A DNA stretch of 64,000 nt from an uncultured Olleya sp. (GCA_947503885.1 CANNFD010000004.1:1-64000); one strand, 5' to 3'. Positions 8,299 through 17,762 are shown, counted from the first letter of the stretch. Notes: generated by a model from the sequence alone, not told the origin. Program-made: numbers and translations.

Positions 8299-9048
8299 TT
8301 GCGCTATTTTGTAGAACTCTCTTATAACGGAACAAATTATCATGGTTGGCAGAATCAGCCCAACGCTATTTCTGTACAAGAAGTTTTAGAAAAAGCATTA
8401 ACGGTTATTTTAGGAGAAATCATTGCAGTAATGGGTGCAGGACGTACTGATGCTGGTGTACATGCTAAGCAATTGTTTGCGCATTTTGATACAGAAGTAG
8501 TTTTTGAAGCTGATAAATTACAGTATAAACTAAACTCGTATTTACCAAAGGACGTCGCAATTAAATCAATTTTTAAAGTTAAACTAGACGCACATGCACG
8601 TTTTAATGCAATAAGTAGGACGTATTTATATCGTATTGCTTTACAAAAAAGTCCGTTTAATTTTGATCAGACTTATTTTTTAAAACAGTCTTTAGATATT
8701 GATAAACTTAATAAGGCTACTAAAATATTATTTGATTATACAGATTTTCAATGTTTTAGTAAGTCAAATACGGATGTCCATACTTATAATTGTGATATAA
8801 TGTACGCTAAATGGGATGTTGTTGATGACGAAATCCATTTTACAATTAAAGCCGACCGCTTTTTACGTAATATGGTAAGAGCTATTGTTGGTACATTAAT
8901 TAATATTGGAATTGGTAAATTAGAAGTTAGTGATTTGCATACTATTATTAAATCTAAAAACAGAAGTAAAGCCGGATACTCTGTTCCTGCAAAAGGTTTA
9001 TATTTAACTAAAGTTGAATATCCTGATACCATAAAACTAAATGACTAA
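8299..9048 (+). CDS. truA: tRNA pseudouridine(38-40) synthase TruA (TTG start)
   Basis: The product has 249 residues and converts U38-U40 of the tRNA anticodon arm to pseudouridine. It begins MRYFVELSYNGTNYHGWQNQ, the canonical TruA N-terminus, which fixes the start at the TTG codon at 8299. The catalytic aspartate is in GAGRTDAGVHA (D51). RFLRNMVRAIVGTLINIG and YSVPAKGLYL match the C-terminal half. It overlaps the following ABC transporter gene by 8 bases, indicating translational coupling. Confidence 0.96.
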   Translation: MRYFVELSYNGTNYHGWQNQPNAISVQEVLEKALTVILGEIIAVMGAGRTDAGVHAKQLFAHFDTEVVFEADKLQYKLNSYLPKDVAIKSIFKVKLDAHARFNAISRTYLYRIALQKSPFNFDQTYFLKQSLDIDKLNKATKILFDYTDFQCFSKSNTDVHTYNCDIMYAKWDVVDDEIHFTIKADRFLRNMVRAIVGTLINIGIGKLEVSDLHTIIKSKNRSKAGYSVPAKGLYLTKVEYPDTIKLND

Positions 9049-10813
9049 GACAAAAGAAAATATATTTGATTTAGGGCTGTTCAAACGCCTGTTTAAATAC
9101 ACTAAACCCTACAGAACTGTATTTTACGGATTAATTGTATCTGTACTTATTTTGGGTGCTTTAAGTATTGCAACCCCTGTTTTATTAAGAGAGATTATTG
9201 ACCAGCATCTTGTTAAAAAAGACTATAATGGCTTTGTCTATTTAATAATATTAATGATTGGTTTATTAGTAGCACAAGTGTTGCTTCAATTGTTTTTTAT
9301 ATTCTATTCGTCTTGGCTAGGGTTAAAAATGGTAAAAGATATTCGCGTTAAGCTTTTTGATCATATTCTTAGCTTTAGGATGAAGTATTTTAACACCTCT
9401 TCAGTTGGGGTTTTAATTACTAGAGCAGTTACAGATATGGAGCGTATCGCGTCTGTTTTTGGTGATGGGTTATTTACGATTGTTAGAGATTTATTAGTTA
9501 TGGTTGTTATTTCTGGAGCCATGCTATATTTTAATTGGCAATTAAGTTTAATCGTTTTTGTAACGTTACCAATAGTACTATTTGCTACAAAAGTTTTTCA
9601 ACGATACATGAAACGTGCTTTTGAAGATGTACGTAATGAAGTCTCTAACCTAAACTCGTTTGTACAAGAGCGCGTTACAGGGATGAAGATTTTGCAATTA
9701 TTTACAAGAGAAGACACTGAATATAAAAACTTTAAAGAGATTAACAATCGCCATAAAAAAGCATGGTTAAAAACGGTTTGGTATAACTCGATTTTTTTTC
9801 CGATTGCTGAGTTTTTAGGCTCGTTAACTACAGGGCTAGTCGTATGGTTTGGAGGTTTAAATATATTGGTTGAAGGCAGTAATGTAACGCCTGGGGATTT
9901 GTTTATGTTTATTACCATGATACCGATGTTGTTTAGGCCTTTACGTCAAATTGCAGATAAGTTTAATACACTTCAAATGGGTATGATTGCTTCTAATCGT
10001 GTGTTTAAAATATTAGATACAACCTCACATATTGATAATTCTGGAGATATTATTGCAGAAAACCTTAAAGGAGATATCAACTTTGATACCGTACATTTTA
10101 GTTATGTTGAAGATGAAGAGGTGTTAAAAGGTGTTAGTTTTAATGTTAATGCAGGAGATACTGTTGCTATTGTTGGATCAACAGGAGCAGGAAAAAGCAC
10201 AGTAATTAATTTATTAAATCGTTTTTACGAAATAAATTCTGGTGCTATAACAATTGATAATACTGATATTAAAGACTACACATTAGTCTCTTTAAGACAG
10301 CAAATAGGTGTAGTATTACAAGATGTGTTTTTATTTGCAGATACCATTTTAAACAATATAACATTAAATAATCCAGATATCACTGAAGCGGATGTGATCC
10401 AAGCTGCAAAAGATATTGGTATACATGATTTTATAATGAGTTTGCCTAATGGGTATCACTATAATGTTAAAGAAAGAGGAGTAATGCTATCGTCGGGACA
10501 GCGTCAATTGATTTCATTTTTACGTGCTTATGTAACTAATCCAAGTATATTGGTGTTAGATGAAGCAACGTCGTCTGTAGATTCGTATTCAGAACAATTA
10601 ATTCAAACTGCTACCGAGAAAATTACAAAAGGTCGTACATCTATAGTTATTGCGCATAGATTAGCAACCATCCAAAAAGCTGATAATATTATAGTAATGG
10701 ATGCCGGATTAATTGTCGAGCAAGGTACACATGACCAATTGCTTAAAAAAGAAAACGGCTATTATAAGAATTTATACGAAGTACAATTTGTTCAGGCAGA
10801 AAAGGTGGCGTAA
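9041..10813 (+). CDS. ABC exporter, fused permease-ATPase (MsbA/MdlB type)
   Basis: The product has 590 residues. The N-terminal part (about 1-320) has six transmembrane helices of an ABC exporter half-transporter. The C-terminal ATPase has Walker A GSTGAGKST (about 379-387), Q-loop GVVLQDVFLFADT, signature LSSGQRQL and Walker B ILVLDEATSSVD, with the switch histidine in VIAHRLATIQ. It probably works as a homodimer that exports lipid or a hydrophobic compound; the substrate is not evident. The start overlaps truA by 8 bases. No terminator is evident after it, and the next gene is convergent. Confidence 0.93.
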   Translation: MTKTKENIFDLGLFKRLFKYTKPYRTVFYGLIVSVLILGALSIATPVLLREIIDQHLVKKDYNGFVYLIILMIGLLVAQVLLQLFFIFYSSWLGLKMVKDIRVKLFDHILSFRMKYFNTSSVGVLITRAVTDMERIASVFGDGLFTIVRDLLVMVVISGAMLYFNWQLSLIVFVTLPIVLFATKVFQRYMKRAFEDVRNEVSNLNSFVQERVTGMKILQLFTREDTEYKNFKEINNRHKKAWLKTVWYNSIFFPIAEFLGSLTTGLVVWFGGLNILVEGSNVTPGDLFMFITMIPMLFRPLRQIADKFNTLQMGMIASNRVFKILDTTSHIDNSGDIIAENLKGDINFDTVHFSYVEDEEVLKGVSFNVNAGDTVAIVGSTGAGKSTVINLLNRFYEINSGAITIDNTDIKDYTLVSLRQQIGVVLQDVFLFADTILNNITLNNPDITEADVIQAAKDIGIHDFIMSLPNGYHYNVKERGVMLSSGQRQLISFLRAYVTNPSILVLDEATSSVDSYSEQLIQTATEKITKGRTSIVIAHRLATIQKADNIIVMDAGLIVEQGTHDQLLKKENGYYKNLYEVQFVQAEKVA

Positions 10814-10929
10814 TACCTGAGAAAACAGAAATAAACCTCAAGTAAGCTATTGGTCTGTAAATAATAGTTTAATTGATTATTTAAGAAAACGACAAGGCTG
10901 TTCTTATTACAAAGATGTTCAAATTAGTG

Positions 10930-11331
10930 TTATACAGTAACACCAATTTTAGTAAGTAATTTTTTTGCTTTAGAAATTTCTTCAGTAGTTTTTAAGTAAA
11001 CTAAATCACGACTTTTTCCATTAGTTAATTTTAACGACATTCGTTTGGATCCAAACACTGTTTTTTCAGTTAATCTGTCTATGGTTTTAACTGCAATTTT
11101 CTCTTGACTTGATTTTTTAAAGAAATAAAAATATAAGACAACTATTGATACAACCCCTAATATTAGCCAGATGATTTGCATAAAACCAATCCCACTTTTA
11201 TCAATATAAGAACCATTAAGAATAGCATTAATAAGGTTTAAAATCATTAACGCTTTTATCATAAAGTATTGAGATTTTAATCCGTCTTTTATCTCAATAG
11301 TCTTGTCTTTTTCGTTGTAATTAATATGCAT
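10930..11331 (-). CDS. Hypothetical membrane protein, two helices
   Basis: I do not recognise a family. The product has 133 residues: a short cytoplasmic N-terminus (MHINYNEKDKTIEIKDGLKS), two hydrophobic helices (about 24-41 and 50-70), and a soluble C-terminal part with alternating strands and a final helix (KRMSLKLTNGKSRDLVYL, EEISKAKKLLTKIG). The layout resembles small membrane proteins with a PH-like tail, but that is only a guess. It is 74 bases downstream of cdaA on the same strand, so it may be the last gene of the folP-cdaA group. Confidence 0.6.
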   Translation of the reverse strand: MHINYNEKDKTIEIKDGLKSQYFMIKALMILNLINAILNGSYIDKSGIGFMQIIWLILGVVSIVVLYFYFFKKSSQEKIAVKTIDRLTEKTVFGSKRMSLKLTNGKSRDLVYLKTTEEISKAKKLLTKIGVTV

Positions 11332-11405
11332 TGTAATAATCTTTCAATTAATATATAATATAGTAAAGGGTGTGTGTGGATGTTTAGTTTAAAAAAAAAT
11401 AAGGC

Positions 11406-12191
11406 TTACTCCAGATCATTCTTCAAAATTTCAGCTAATTCTGATGTGTTTTCAAACGGAAGGAACTCGCCATTTCTAAAACAAGAAACCTGACCAGTTT
11501 CCTCACTAACAGCAATTGCAATTGCGTCTGTACGTTCTGTTACTCCAACTGCTGCACGATGACGTAAACCAAAGCGTTGCGGAATGGTTTTTTCGTTATT
11601 TACTGGTAAAATAACACGAGTTGCTTTTACAATATTGTCTTGTATAATAATAGCGCCATCATGTAATGGGCTGTTTTTAAAAAAGATGCTTTCTATTATA
11701 GGTTGTGTGACTTTAATATTCATCTCATCACCTGTATTTGCCAAAAAATCAAGATTGTTATTACGTTCTAAAACAATTAAAGCACCAGTTTTAGAGCTGC
11801 TCATTTTTGTACAAGCGGATATAATAGCATCAATATCTGTAGAGGTCCCAGTTTCTATTTTTAAAAATTTTAACTGACTTAAAAACTTGCGTCTACTAGC
11901 AAAATTGGTAGACCCCACCATTAATAAAAACTTCCTAACTTCTTGTTGGAATACGATAATTAAAGCTATAAAACCTACACTAATAAAACCTCCCAAAATC
12001 TTAGTTAATAAAACCATTTGCAAAGCTTCAACAGTTAGGTAAATAAAATAGATAACCACTATACCAATAAAGATATTAATAGCTACAGTCCCTTTGACTA
12101 ATTTATATACATAATAGAGTAGCAGTGCGACTAACACGACATCTATCATGTCTATCCAACTAAATTTTAAAATGTCTTTAAATACTTCCAA
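11406..12191 (-). CDS. cdaA: Diadenylate cyclase, CdaA type (c-di-AMP synthase)
   Basis: The product has 261 residues. Three N-terminal transmembrane helices (about 15-90) are followed by a DisA_N/DAC domain with the catalytic motifs LHDGAII (DGA 178-180) and GLRHRAAVG (RHR 210-212). The domain joins two ATP into cyclic di-AMP, a messenger that in other bacteria controls potassium and osmolyte uptake and cell-wall homeostasis. The domain order and length match the membrane-bound CdaA class. It lies 35 bases downstream of the lipoprotein gene, which itself overlaps folP, so the three probably form one operon. Confidence 0.93.
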   Translation of the reverse strand: MEVFKDILKFSWIDMIDVVLVALLLYYVYKLVKGTVAINIFIGIVVIYFIYLTVEALQMVLLTKILGGFISVGFIALIIVFQQEVRKFLLMVGSTNFASRRKFLSQLKFLKIETGTSTDIDAIISACTKMSSSKTGALIVLERNNNLDFLANTGDEMNIKVTQPIIESIFFKNSPLHDGAIIIQDNIVKATRVILPVNNEKTIPQRFGLRHRAAVGVTERTDAIAIAVSEETGQVSCFRNGEFLPFENTSELAEILKNDLE

Positions 12192-12226
12192 CTAAAAGGG
12201 GTTTTTGTAAATTTAATACAATTGGG

Positions 12227-12898
12227 TTAATAAATAAATTCAGTATTTGTAATAGATAATGTTTCTGGTAAATTTTGCGATATTAAAGATTTGTTAGTTA
12301 TATAATCTTGAAATTTCATTTTATTTTCAAACCCTAAAATTACGTCAGAAAAACCGTTAAAATTAATTTTATCAATGTTATCGTATTTTTTGGTTTCTGT
12401 TATTTTTCCTCCATAAATAGATTTGGCTATTATAGAGTCATTTACATTAAATTTTAAATAAATAGTTGGAGTTTTTTTTATAGCTGCTTTTATGATGTCA
12501 GAGTTTTCAGATTGATTTACGTAAACAGTTTCAGTAAAATCCATAAACCCTAAATTTTTAATACTTGTATCATTACAAGTGTAATAATTACGCGCTTTTT
12601 CGTTTTTATGCATTGACGCATTACGTTTTTTTTCTTGTAACTTAATAATCGATGGTAAGGCTTGCTCTAAAGTTAAGCGTTTATCTACGTTTACTAACCA
12701 GTTGGTAGATATAATTAAGTTTTTTCGGTTTAACTCGACACTATCTTGCTTGGTTTCGTCATAAAAAATATAAGCAGGAGAAACGTCTAGAACTTCGGTA
12801 ATTTTCGCATTTTGTATTTCTGGTAAATGTAGTATTTTTTCATTTCCGCAAGAAAAAAACAAAAGCAATGTGACAATAATTAATAGTTTATTAAGCAT
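12227..12898 (-). CDS. Hypothetical lipoprotein between folP and cdaA
   Basis: The product has 223 residues. The signal MLNKLLIIVTLLLFFSC ends in lipobox FFSC with a Cys17 anchor. The mature part has mixed alpha/beta character with no motif I can assign; one segment (SDIIKAAIKKTPTIYLKFNVNDS) resembles the ExbD-like periplasmic fold only weakly. Its start overlaps the folP stop by 8 bases, indicating translational coupling. Its place between a folate enzyme and the c-di-AMP synthase is typical of flavobacterial gene order but does not reveal its job. Confidence 0.65.
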   Translation of the reverse strand: MLNKLLIIVTLLLFFSCGNEKILHLPEIQNAKITEVLDVSPAYIFYDETKQDSVELNRKNLIISTNWLVNVDKRLTLEQALPSIIKLQEKKRNASMHKNEKARNYYTCNDTSIKNLGFMDFTETVYVNQSENSDIIKAAIKKTPTIYLKFNVNDSIIAKSIYGGKITETKKYDNIDKINFNGFSDVILGFENKMKFQDYITNKSLISQNLPETLSITNTEFIY

Positions 12899-13715
12899 GT
12901 AATTGGTTATAAAGTGTGATACATTCTTTGGCTTCTTTTACATCATGTACGCGTAATATTTTAGCACCTTTTTGTAAAGCTATCATGTGTAAAGCTGTGG
13001 TACCGTTTAAGGCATTTGATGCAGTAGTGTCTAGTGTTTTGTAAATCATAGATTTTCTAGAGATTCCAGCAAGCAAAGGTAAATCTGTAATGTTTAAAAG
13101 CTCAAACGTATTTAAAAGTTCAAAATTCTGTTCTAATGTTTTAGCAAAACCAAAACCAGGATCCAAAATTAAATCTACAATACCTAAAGCTCTAGCTTTA
13201 CTAACACGTTCAGAAAAATATAAATTTATGTCTTTGACTAAATTATCATATTCAGTCATGGTTTGCATGGTTTGAGGTGTCCCTCGCATATGCATCATAA
13301 TATATGGTACATGTAAACCTGCAACGGTTTGTAGCATAGAGTCCTCTAAATGTCCTGCAGAAATATCGTTAATCAAGGCAGCTCCAGCAGTAATAGTTGC
13401 TTTTGCAATTTTACTTCTAAAGGTGTCAACAGAAATTACAATATCTGGAAATGTGTCTACTAAAAGTTTAATTATTGGTAAAATACGTTGTAATTCTTCA
13501 TCTTCAGACACAAAAGGGGCATTAGGTCTAGAACTGTAAGCGCCAATATCTATAAAAGTAGCCCCTTGGTTTAACATGGATTCTACTTGATTTAAAATAG
13601 ATTTTTCGTCTTTATAGCGACCGCCATCAAAAAAAGAATCAGGTGTAACATTTAAAATACCCATTACTTTTGGAGTACTTAAATCTATAAGTTTGCCTTT
13701 ACAATTTATTGTCAT
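12891..13715 (-). CDS. folP: Dihydropteroate synthase
   Basis: The product is a 274-residue TIM-barrel enzyme that joins 4-aminobenzoate to dihydropterin pyrophosphate in folate synthesis; it is the sulfonamide target. Visible signatures are MGILNVTPDSFFDGGRY, FIDIGAYSSRPNAPFV, INDISAGH, MMHMRGTPQTMQ and LILDPGFGFAKT. Length is normal. It is the first gene of the folP-lipoprotein-cdaA group and is divergent from DUF1599 across a 115-base gap. Confidence 0.96.
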   Translation of the reverse strand: MTINCKGKLIDLSTPKVMGILNVTPDSFFDGGRYKDEKSILNQVESMLNQGATFIDIGAYSSRPNAPFVSEDEELQRILPIIKLLVDTFPDIVISVDTFRSKIAKATITAGAALINDISAGHLEDSMLQTVAGLHVPYIMMHMRGTPQTMQTMTEYDNLVKDINLYFSERVSKARALGIVDLILDPGFGFAKTLEQNFELLNTFELLNITDLPLLAGISRKSMIYKTLDTTASNALNGTTALHMIALQKGAKILRVHDVKEAKECITLYNQLHA

Positions 13716-13830
13716 TTGTACACTTATATATGGTGTTGAGATAAGGTTAGTAAAACTTTAAACCTTAAACCTTGAACTTTAAAAAATTTTATGCGAAATT
13801 TACGCAAAATTCAATTAGAGTTTATCAAAT

Positions 13831-14370
13831 ATGCAAGATACTTCAAAACAATATGATGCAGTTGTAAAAACCTGTCGCGACCTTTTTATTAATAAAATGA
13901 AAGATTATGGTAGTGCTTGGCGTATTTTACGTTTACCATCTTTAACAGATCAAATTTTTATAAAAGCACAACGTATTAGAGGTTTGCAACAAAACGATGT
14001 GCAAAAGGTGGACGAAGGTCAGCAAAGTGAATTTATTGGGATTATCAACTATTGTATTATGGCTTTAATCCAATTAGAAAAAGGAGTTGTAGAGCAACCG
14101 GATTTGGATTTAGATGACGCTATAGTTTTGTATGATAACAAAGTCAAAGCAACAAAACAGCTAATGCAAGATAAAAATCATGATTATGGTGAGGCTTGGA
14201 GAGACATGCGTGTGAGTAGCTTGACAGATTTGATTTTGCAAAAATTGCTACGTGTAAAACAAATTGAAGACAATTCTGGAAAAACAATAGTAAGCGAAGG
14301 GATTGATGCTAATTATCAAGACATGGTTAATTACGCTATTTTTGCAATGATTCATTTAAATGAAGAGTAA
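13831..14370 (+). CDS. DUF1599 protein with internal duplication
   Basis: The product has 179 residues built of two copies of one helical unit. The first is KMKDYGSAWRILRLPSLTDQI (about 23-43); the second is KNHDYGEAWRDMRVSSLTDLI (about 117-137). Each is followed by a K-x-x-R helix and a (I/M)-(I/V)-N-Y-x-I-x-A-(L/M) helix. This is DUF1599, a Bacteroidetes family of unknown function. It starts a plus-strand group shared with the DoxX-like, permease and tpiA genes. Confidence 0.85.
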   Translation: MQDTSKQYDAVVKTCRDLFINKMKDYGSAWRILRLPSLTDQIFIKAQRIRGLQQNDVQKVDEGQQSEFIGIINYCIMALIQLEKGVVEQPDLDLDDAIVLYDNKVKATKQLMQDKNHDYGEAWRDMRVSSLTDLILQKLLRVKQIEDNSGKTIVSEGIDANYQDMVNYAIFAMIHLNEE

Positions 14371-14503
14371 CCTAACTGTTTAGTAATCCTCGATAATAAT
14401 TTCAATAGTATTGAGTGTAAATCAAAGATTATTAAGTAAATTGGAAACACATATATAATAGTAACTAAAAGGAGTCCTGTTTGCACAGGGAAGATTAAAA
14501 ATT

Positions 14504-15832
14504 ATGAAATACTTAGTAGGTTTTTTAAGAATATTTGTTGGTGTATTTTTTATCATTTCAGGATTTATAAAGCTTAATGATCCCATTGGATTTGCTTTTA
14601 AATTAGAAGAATATTTTGGTCCAACCGTTTTGGATTTACCATTTTTTATACCCTATGCATTAGGGATTTCAATAATTGTAGTGGTATTTGAAGTGCTTTT
14701 AGGTATCTTTTTAATTATCGGTTACAAACCTAAATTTACAGTTTGGAGTTTGTTACTAATGATTGTGTTTTTTACATTTTTAACATTCTACTCAGCCTAT
14801 TTTGATAAAGTAAAAGATTGTGGATGTTTTGGTGATGCTATGAAAATGGATCCATGGGAAAGCTTTGGTAAAGACGTGTTCCTACTAATTTTAATTTTAA
14901 TTATTTTCTTTGGATTAAAATACATTAAGCCATTCTTTGGTAAATTAACAACAACTATCTTATCATTATTAAGTTTTATAGCCTGTTTAGGGTTTGCATA
15001 TCACGTATTAATGCATTTACCATCAATAGATTTTAGACCATTTAAAGTAGGTAACAACATTACAGATAATATGATTGTTCCAGAAGATGCACCGCAACCA
15101 ATTATTGAGTATACATGGGTGTTTGATGAAAACGGTACAGAAAAAGAATACTTAACAGACGGGTCTTACCCTGACTCTCCAGGTAAATATTTAAGAGTCA
15201 CTACCAATACAATATCTGAAGGTTATGAGCCACCAATCCATGATTTTTCTATCGAAAAAGATGGTGAAGATTTTACAGAAGATTATCTAACAAGACCAAA
15301 CGTTATATTTATTGTTAATTATAATCTTGCTAAAGCAGAATCTGCAGGTTTAATAGCAATAAAATCAGTAACAGATAAAGCAATTGCTAATGGTTACGAT
15401 GTTATTGGTTTAACAGCATCAGGACAAAATGAAGTGGATGCAGTTAAAACGGAGTTTAAATTAGGTTTTGACTATTATTTCTGTGATGAGACAGCTTTAA
15501 AAACCGTAGTGCGTTCAAACCCAGGGATTTTAAAACTTGAAAAAGGAACCATTATCCAAAAAGTACATTGGAATGACATAGACCAATTAAAGTTGCCAGA
15601 AGTAACACCATATCAGCCAGAAGTTATTGATGACGGGACTGCTTATTTAGTAGATGACAAGGTTTTAAATTTAGAAGAATTTGAAGCTTTAAGCCTAACT
15701 AAAGAGGATATCAAAAATACATACGTATTTAAAGATAAGTCAGCTGCTAAAGTTACATTGGATTCAGTAAATTTAGAAACAGGTAAAAATTATAATAGTA
15801 CTGTCAAAATAATTTTAAATAATAATCAATAA
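14504..15832 (+). CDS. DoxX/MauE-like membrane protein (BT_3928-type)
   Basis: The product has 442 residues. About residues 1-175 are a four- to five-helix membrane domain of the DoxX/MauE kind (FLRIFVGVFFIISGFIKLNDPIGF) with a Cys pair in KDCGCFGDAMKMDPWESFGKD. The C-terminal 250 residues are soluble and look thioredoxin-fold-like (RPNVIFIVNYNLAKAESAGL, NPGILKLEKGTIIQKVHW) but have no CxxC active site. A role in envelope redox or electron transfer is plausible from the MauE-like part. In flavobacteria it usually precedes the tpiA region, as here. The 133-base gap before it has a short hairpin (CCTGT/ACAGG) close to the ATG. Confidence 0.75.
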   Translation: MKYLVGFLRIFVGVFFIISGFIKLNDPIGFAFKLEEYFGPTVLDLPFFIPYALGISIIVVVFEVLLGIFLIIGYKPKFTVWSLLLMIVFFTFLTFYSAYFDKVKDCGCFGDAMKMDPWESFGKDVFLLILILIIFFGLKYIKPFFGKLTTTILSLLSFIACLGFAYHVLMHLPSIDFRPFKVGNNITDNMIVPEDAPQPIIEYTWVFDENGTEKEYLTDGSYPDSPGKYLRVTTNTISEGYEPPIHDFSIEKDGEDFTEDYLTRPNVIFIVNYNLAKAESAGLIAIKSVTDKAIANGYDVIGLTASGQNEVDAVKTEFKLGFDYYFCDETALKTVVRSNPGILKLEKGTIIQKVHWNDIDQLKLPEVTPYQPEVIDDGTAYLVDDKVLNLEEFEALSLTKEDIKNTYVFKDKSAAKVTLDSVNLETGKNYNSTVKIILNNNQ

Positions 15833-15909
15833 CATCAGGACAAGTGTTTTGTGTCTCCTCAGTAAAATGTATTGATAGCCAATAACACCAAACCAAATAA
15901 AAATTTAAA

Positions 15910-16986
15910 CTGATAACCTATTTACTAAATAAAACCCTATACGCATTACTCACATTATTTGGTGTAGTAACCGTTATATTTCTTTTGTTTAGTGTGCTTC
16001 CTGGGGATCCAGCACAAATGATGTTAGGTCAAAACGAAGATGCTAAGCAATTAGCAATAGTTAAAAAAAAATACGGATTTGATAAGCCTGTAGCAGTACA
16101 GTATTTGTATTATCTAAACGATTTATCACCAATATCTTTACATTCTAAAACAGAAGGCGACTATACCTATTTAAGGCAAAATAAATACACAGCAACACAA
16201 TTGTTTTCCATAGGCAATACAACAACTGTATTAAAGTTTCCGTATTTAAGAGAGTCCTTTACAAAGCAAGGTAAAAAAGTTAGCCAGGTACTGGCAGAGA
16301 CTTTGCCAAACACCTTTGTTTTAGCAGTGTCAGCAATTTTAATAGCAATAATATTAGGTGTTGTTTTAGGTGTGATTTCAGCATTAAAAAAAGACACGTT
16401 TTTAGATAAAATCATTCAAATATTAAGCACATTGGGTATGAGTGTACCTTCCTTTTTTAGTGCTATTTTATTTGCCTGGCTATTTGGTTTTGTGTTGCAC
16501 AAATACACCAATCTAGAAATGACAGGAAGCCTATACGAGTTAGATGATTTTGGAGAAAAAATGCACATCAAATGGAAAAATCTAATCCTACCAGCAGTAG
16601 TTTTAGGGATCAGACCATTAGCAGTAGTCATACAATTAATGCGCAACTCATTATTAGAAGTCTTTAATCAAGACTACATCAGGACTGCTAGAGCAAAAGG
16701 ATTATCAGAGTTTCAGATTATTAAAAAACACGCCATAAAAAACGCACTAAATCCAGTAGTAACAGCAATATCAGGTTGGTTTGCTAGTATGTTAGCAGGA
16801 GCAGTTTTTGTCGAGTATATATTTGGTTGGAACGGATTAGGAAAAGAAATAGTAAATGCACTAAACACATTAGATTTGCCCGTAATTATGGGTTCTGTGT
16901 TAATTATAGCCTTACTTTTCATTATAATTAATATTTTTGTAGACATCATTTACACATGGTTAGACCCAAAAGTAAAATTAGAATAA
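15910..16986 (+). CDS. ABC transporter permease (DppB/OppB type), non-standard start codon
   Basis: This is an inner-membrane permease of the dipeptide/oligopeptide class, with the EAA-like loop RTARAKGLSEFQIIKKHAIKNA and a C-terminal YTWLDPKVK. The first ATG/GTG/TTG in frame is TTG 15985, but it would drop the first membrane helix. Upstream codons in the same frame read TYLLNKTLYALLTLFGVVTV and then IFLLFSVLPGDPA, exactly the expected N-terminus, back to a stop at 15898. The only initiation candidates there are CTG 15910 and ATA 15913. I chose 15910; an ATA start would give a near-perfect family N-terminus (M-TYLLNK). A sequence error or an ATG-to-ATA change is possible. No partner ATPase is nearby. 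tpiA follows after 12 bases. Confidence 0.8.
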   Translation: MITYLLNKTLYALLTLFGVVTVIFLLFSVLPGDPAQMMLGQNEDAKQLAIVKKKYGFDKPVAVQYLYYLNDLSPISLHSKTEGDYTYLRQNKYTATQLFSIGNTTTVLKFPYLRESFTKQGKKVSQVLAETLPNTFVLAVSAILIAIILGVVLGVISALKKDTFLDKIIQILSTLGMSVPSFFSAILFAWLFGFVLHKYTNLEMTGSLYELDDFGEKMHIKWKNLILPAVVLGIRPLAVVIQLMRNSLLEVFNQDYIRTARAKGLSEFQIIKKHAIKNALNPVVTAISGWFASMLAGAVFVEYIFGWNGLGKEIVNALNTLDLPVIMGSVLIIALLFIIINIFVDIIYTWLDPKVKLE

Positions 16987-16998
16987 AATAGACATATC

Positions 16999-17748
16999 AT
17001 GAGAAAAAATATAGTAGCCGGAAACTGGAAAATGAATAACGATTTACCACAAACCGAAGCGTTAATTTCAGATTTAAAAAAGCAAACCAAAACTTCAAAT
17101 GCAGAGGTAATGATTGCACCAGCGTTTACCAATTTATGGCAAGCTTTTGAAACAACCAGACATGATGATATCGAAGTAATTGCGCAAAACATGCACTTTG
17201 CTACAAATGGCGCATATACCGGAGAGGTTAGCGCAGACATGTTAAAAAGCATAGGTATCCAAACCGTTATTTTAGGACACTCAGAGCGTCGCGCATATTT
17301 TAACGAAGACGATGCGATTTTAGCCAAAAAAGTAGACCAAGCCCTATCAAAAGACTTGCGTGTAATTTTCTGTTTTGGCGAGGAATTAGCAGACCGTAAA
17401 GCAGCAAATCATGAAGCAGTAGTAGCCTCTCAAATACAAAACGCTTTATTTCATTTAGACGCTTCCGCATTTAAAAACATCGTGTTGGCTTATGAGCCTG
17501 TATGGGCAATCGGAACAGGAGAAACCGCAAGCCCAGAGCAAGCCCAAGACATGCACAAATTTATCCGTAAAACATTAAACGACAAATACGGTAATCAAGT
17601 CGCAGACCATATGACTATCCTTTACGGAGGAAGCGTAAAACCAACAAATGCTAAAGAGATTTTCTCAAAACCAGACGTAGATGGAGGATTAATCGGAGGA
17701 GCAGCTTTAAAAGCAGAAGATTTTTACGCTATCGTAAACGCTTTTTAA
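16999..17748 (+). CDS. tpiA: Triosephosphate isomerase
   Basis: The product is a 249-residue TIM barrel that interconverts dihydroxyacetone phosphate and glyceraldehyde-3-phosphate in glycolysis and gluconeogenesis. Catalytic residues are visible: K11 in GNWKMN, H94 in ILGHSERR and E166 in AYEPVWAIGTG. The phosphate-binding GGSVKP and GGLIGGAAL are near the end. It lies 12 bases after the permease gene, probably in the same transcript. An intergenic repeat copy lies between it and prmA. Confidence 0.97.
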   Translation: MRKNIVAGNWKMNNDLPQTEALISDLKKQTKTSNAEVMIAPAFTNLWQAFETTRHDDIEVIAQNMHFATNGAYTGEVSADMLKSIGIQTVILGHSERRAYFNEDDAILAKKVDQALSKDLRVIFCFGEELADRKAANHEAVVASQIQNALFHLDASAFKNIVLAYEPVWAIGTGETASPEQAQDMHKFIRKTLNDKYGNQVADHMTILYGGSVKPTNAKEIFSKPDVDGGLIGGAALKAEDFYAIVNAF

Positions 17749-17762
17749 AACAATAATAATTA

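Noticed and set aside
15985-16986. TTG 15985 as the start of the ABC permease
   Set aside because: It would remove the conserved first membrane helix that is encoded in frame just upstream.
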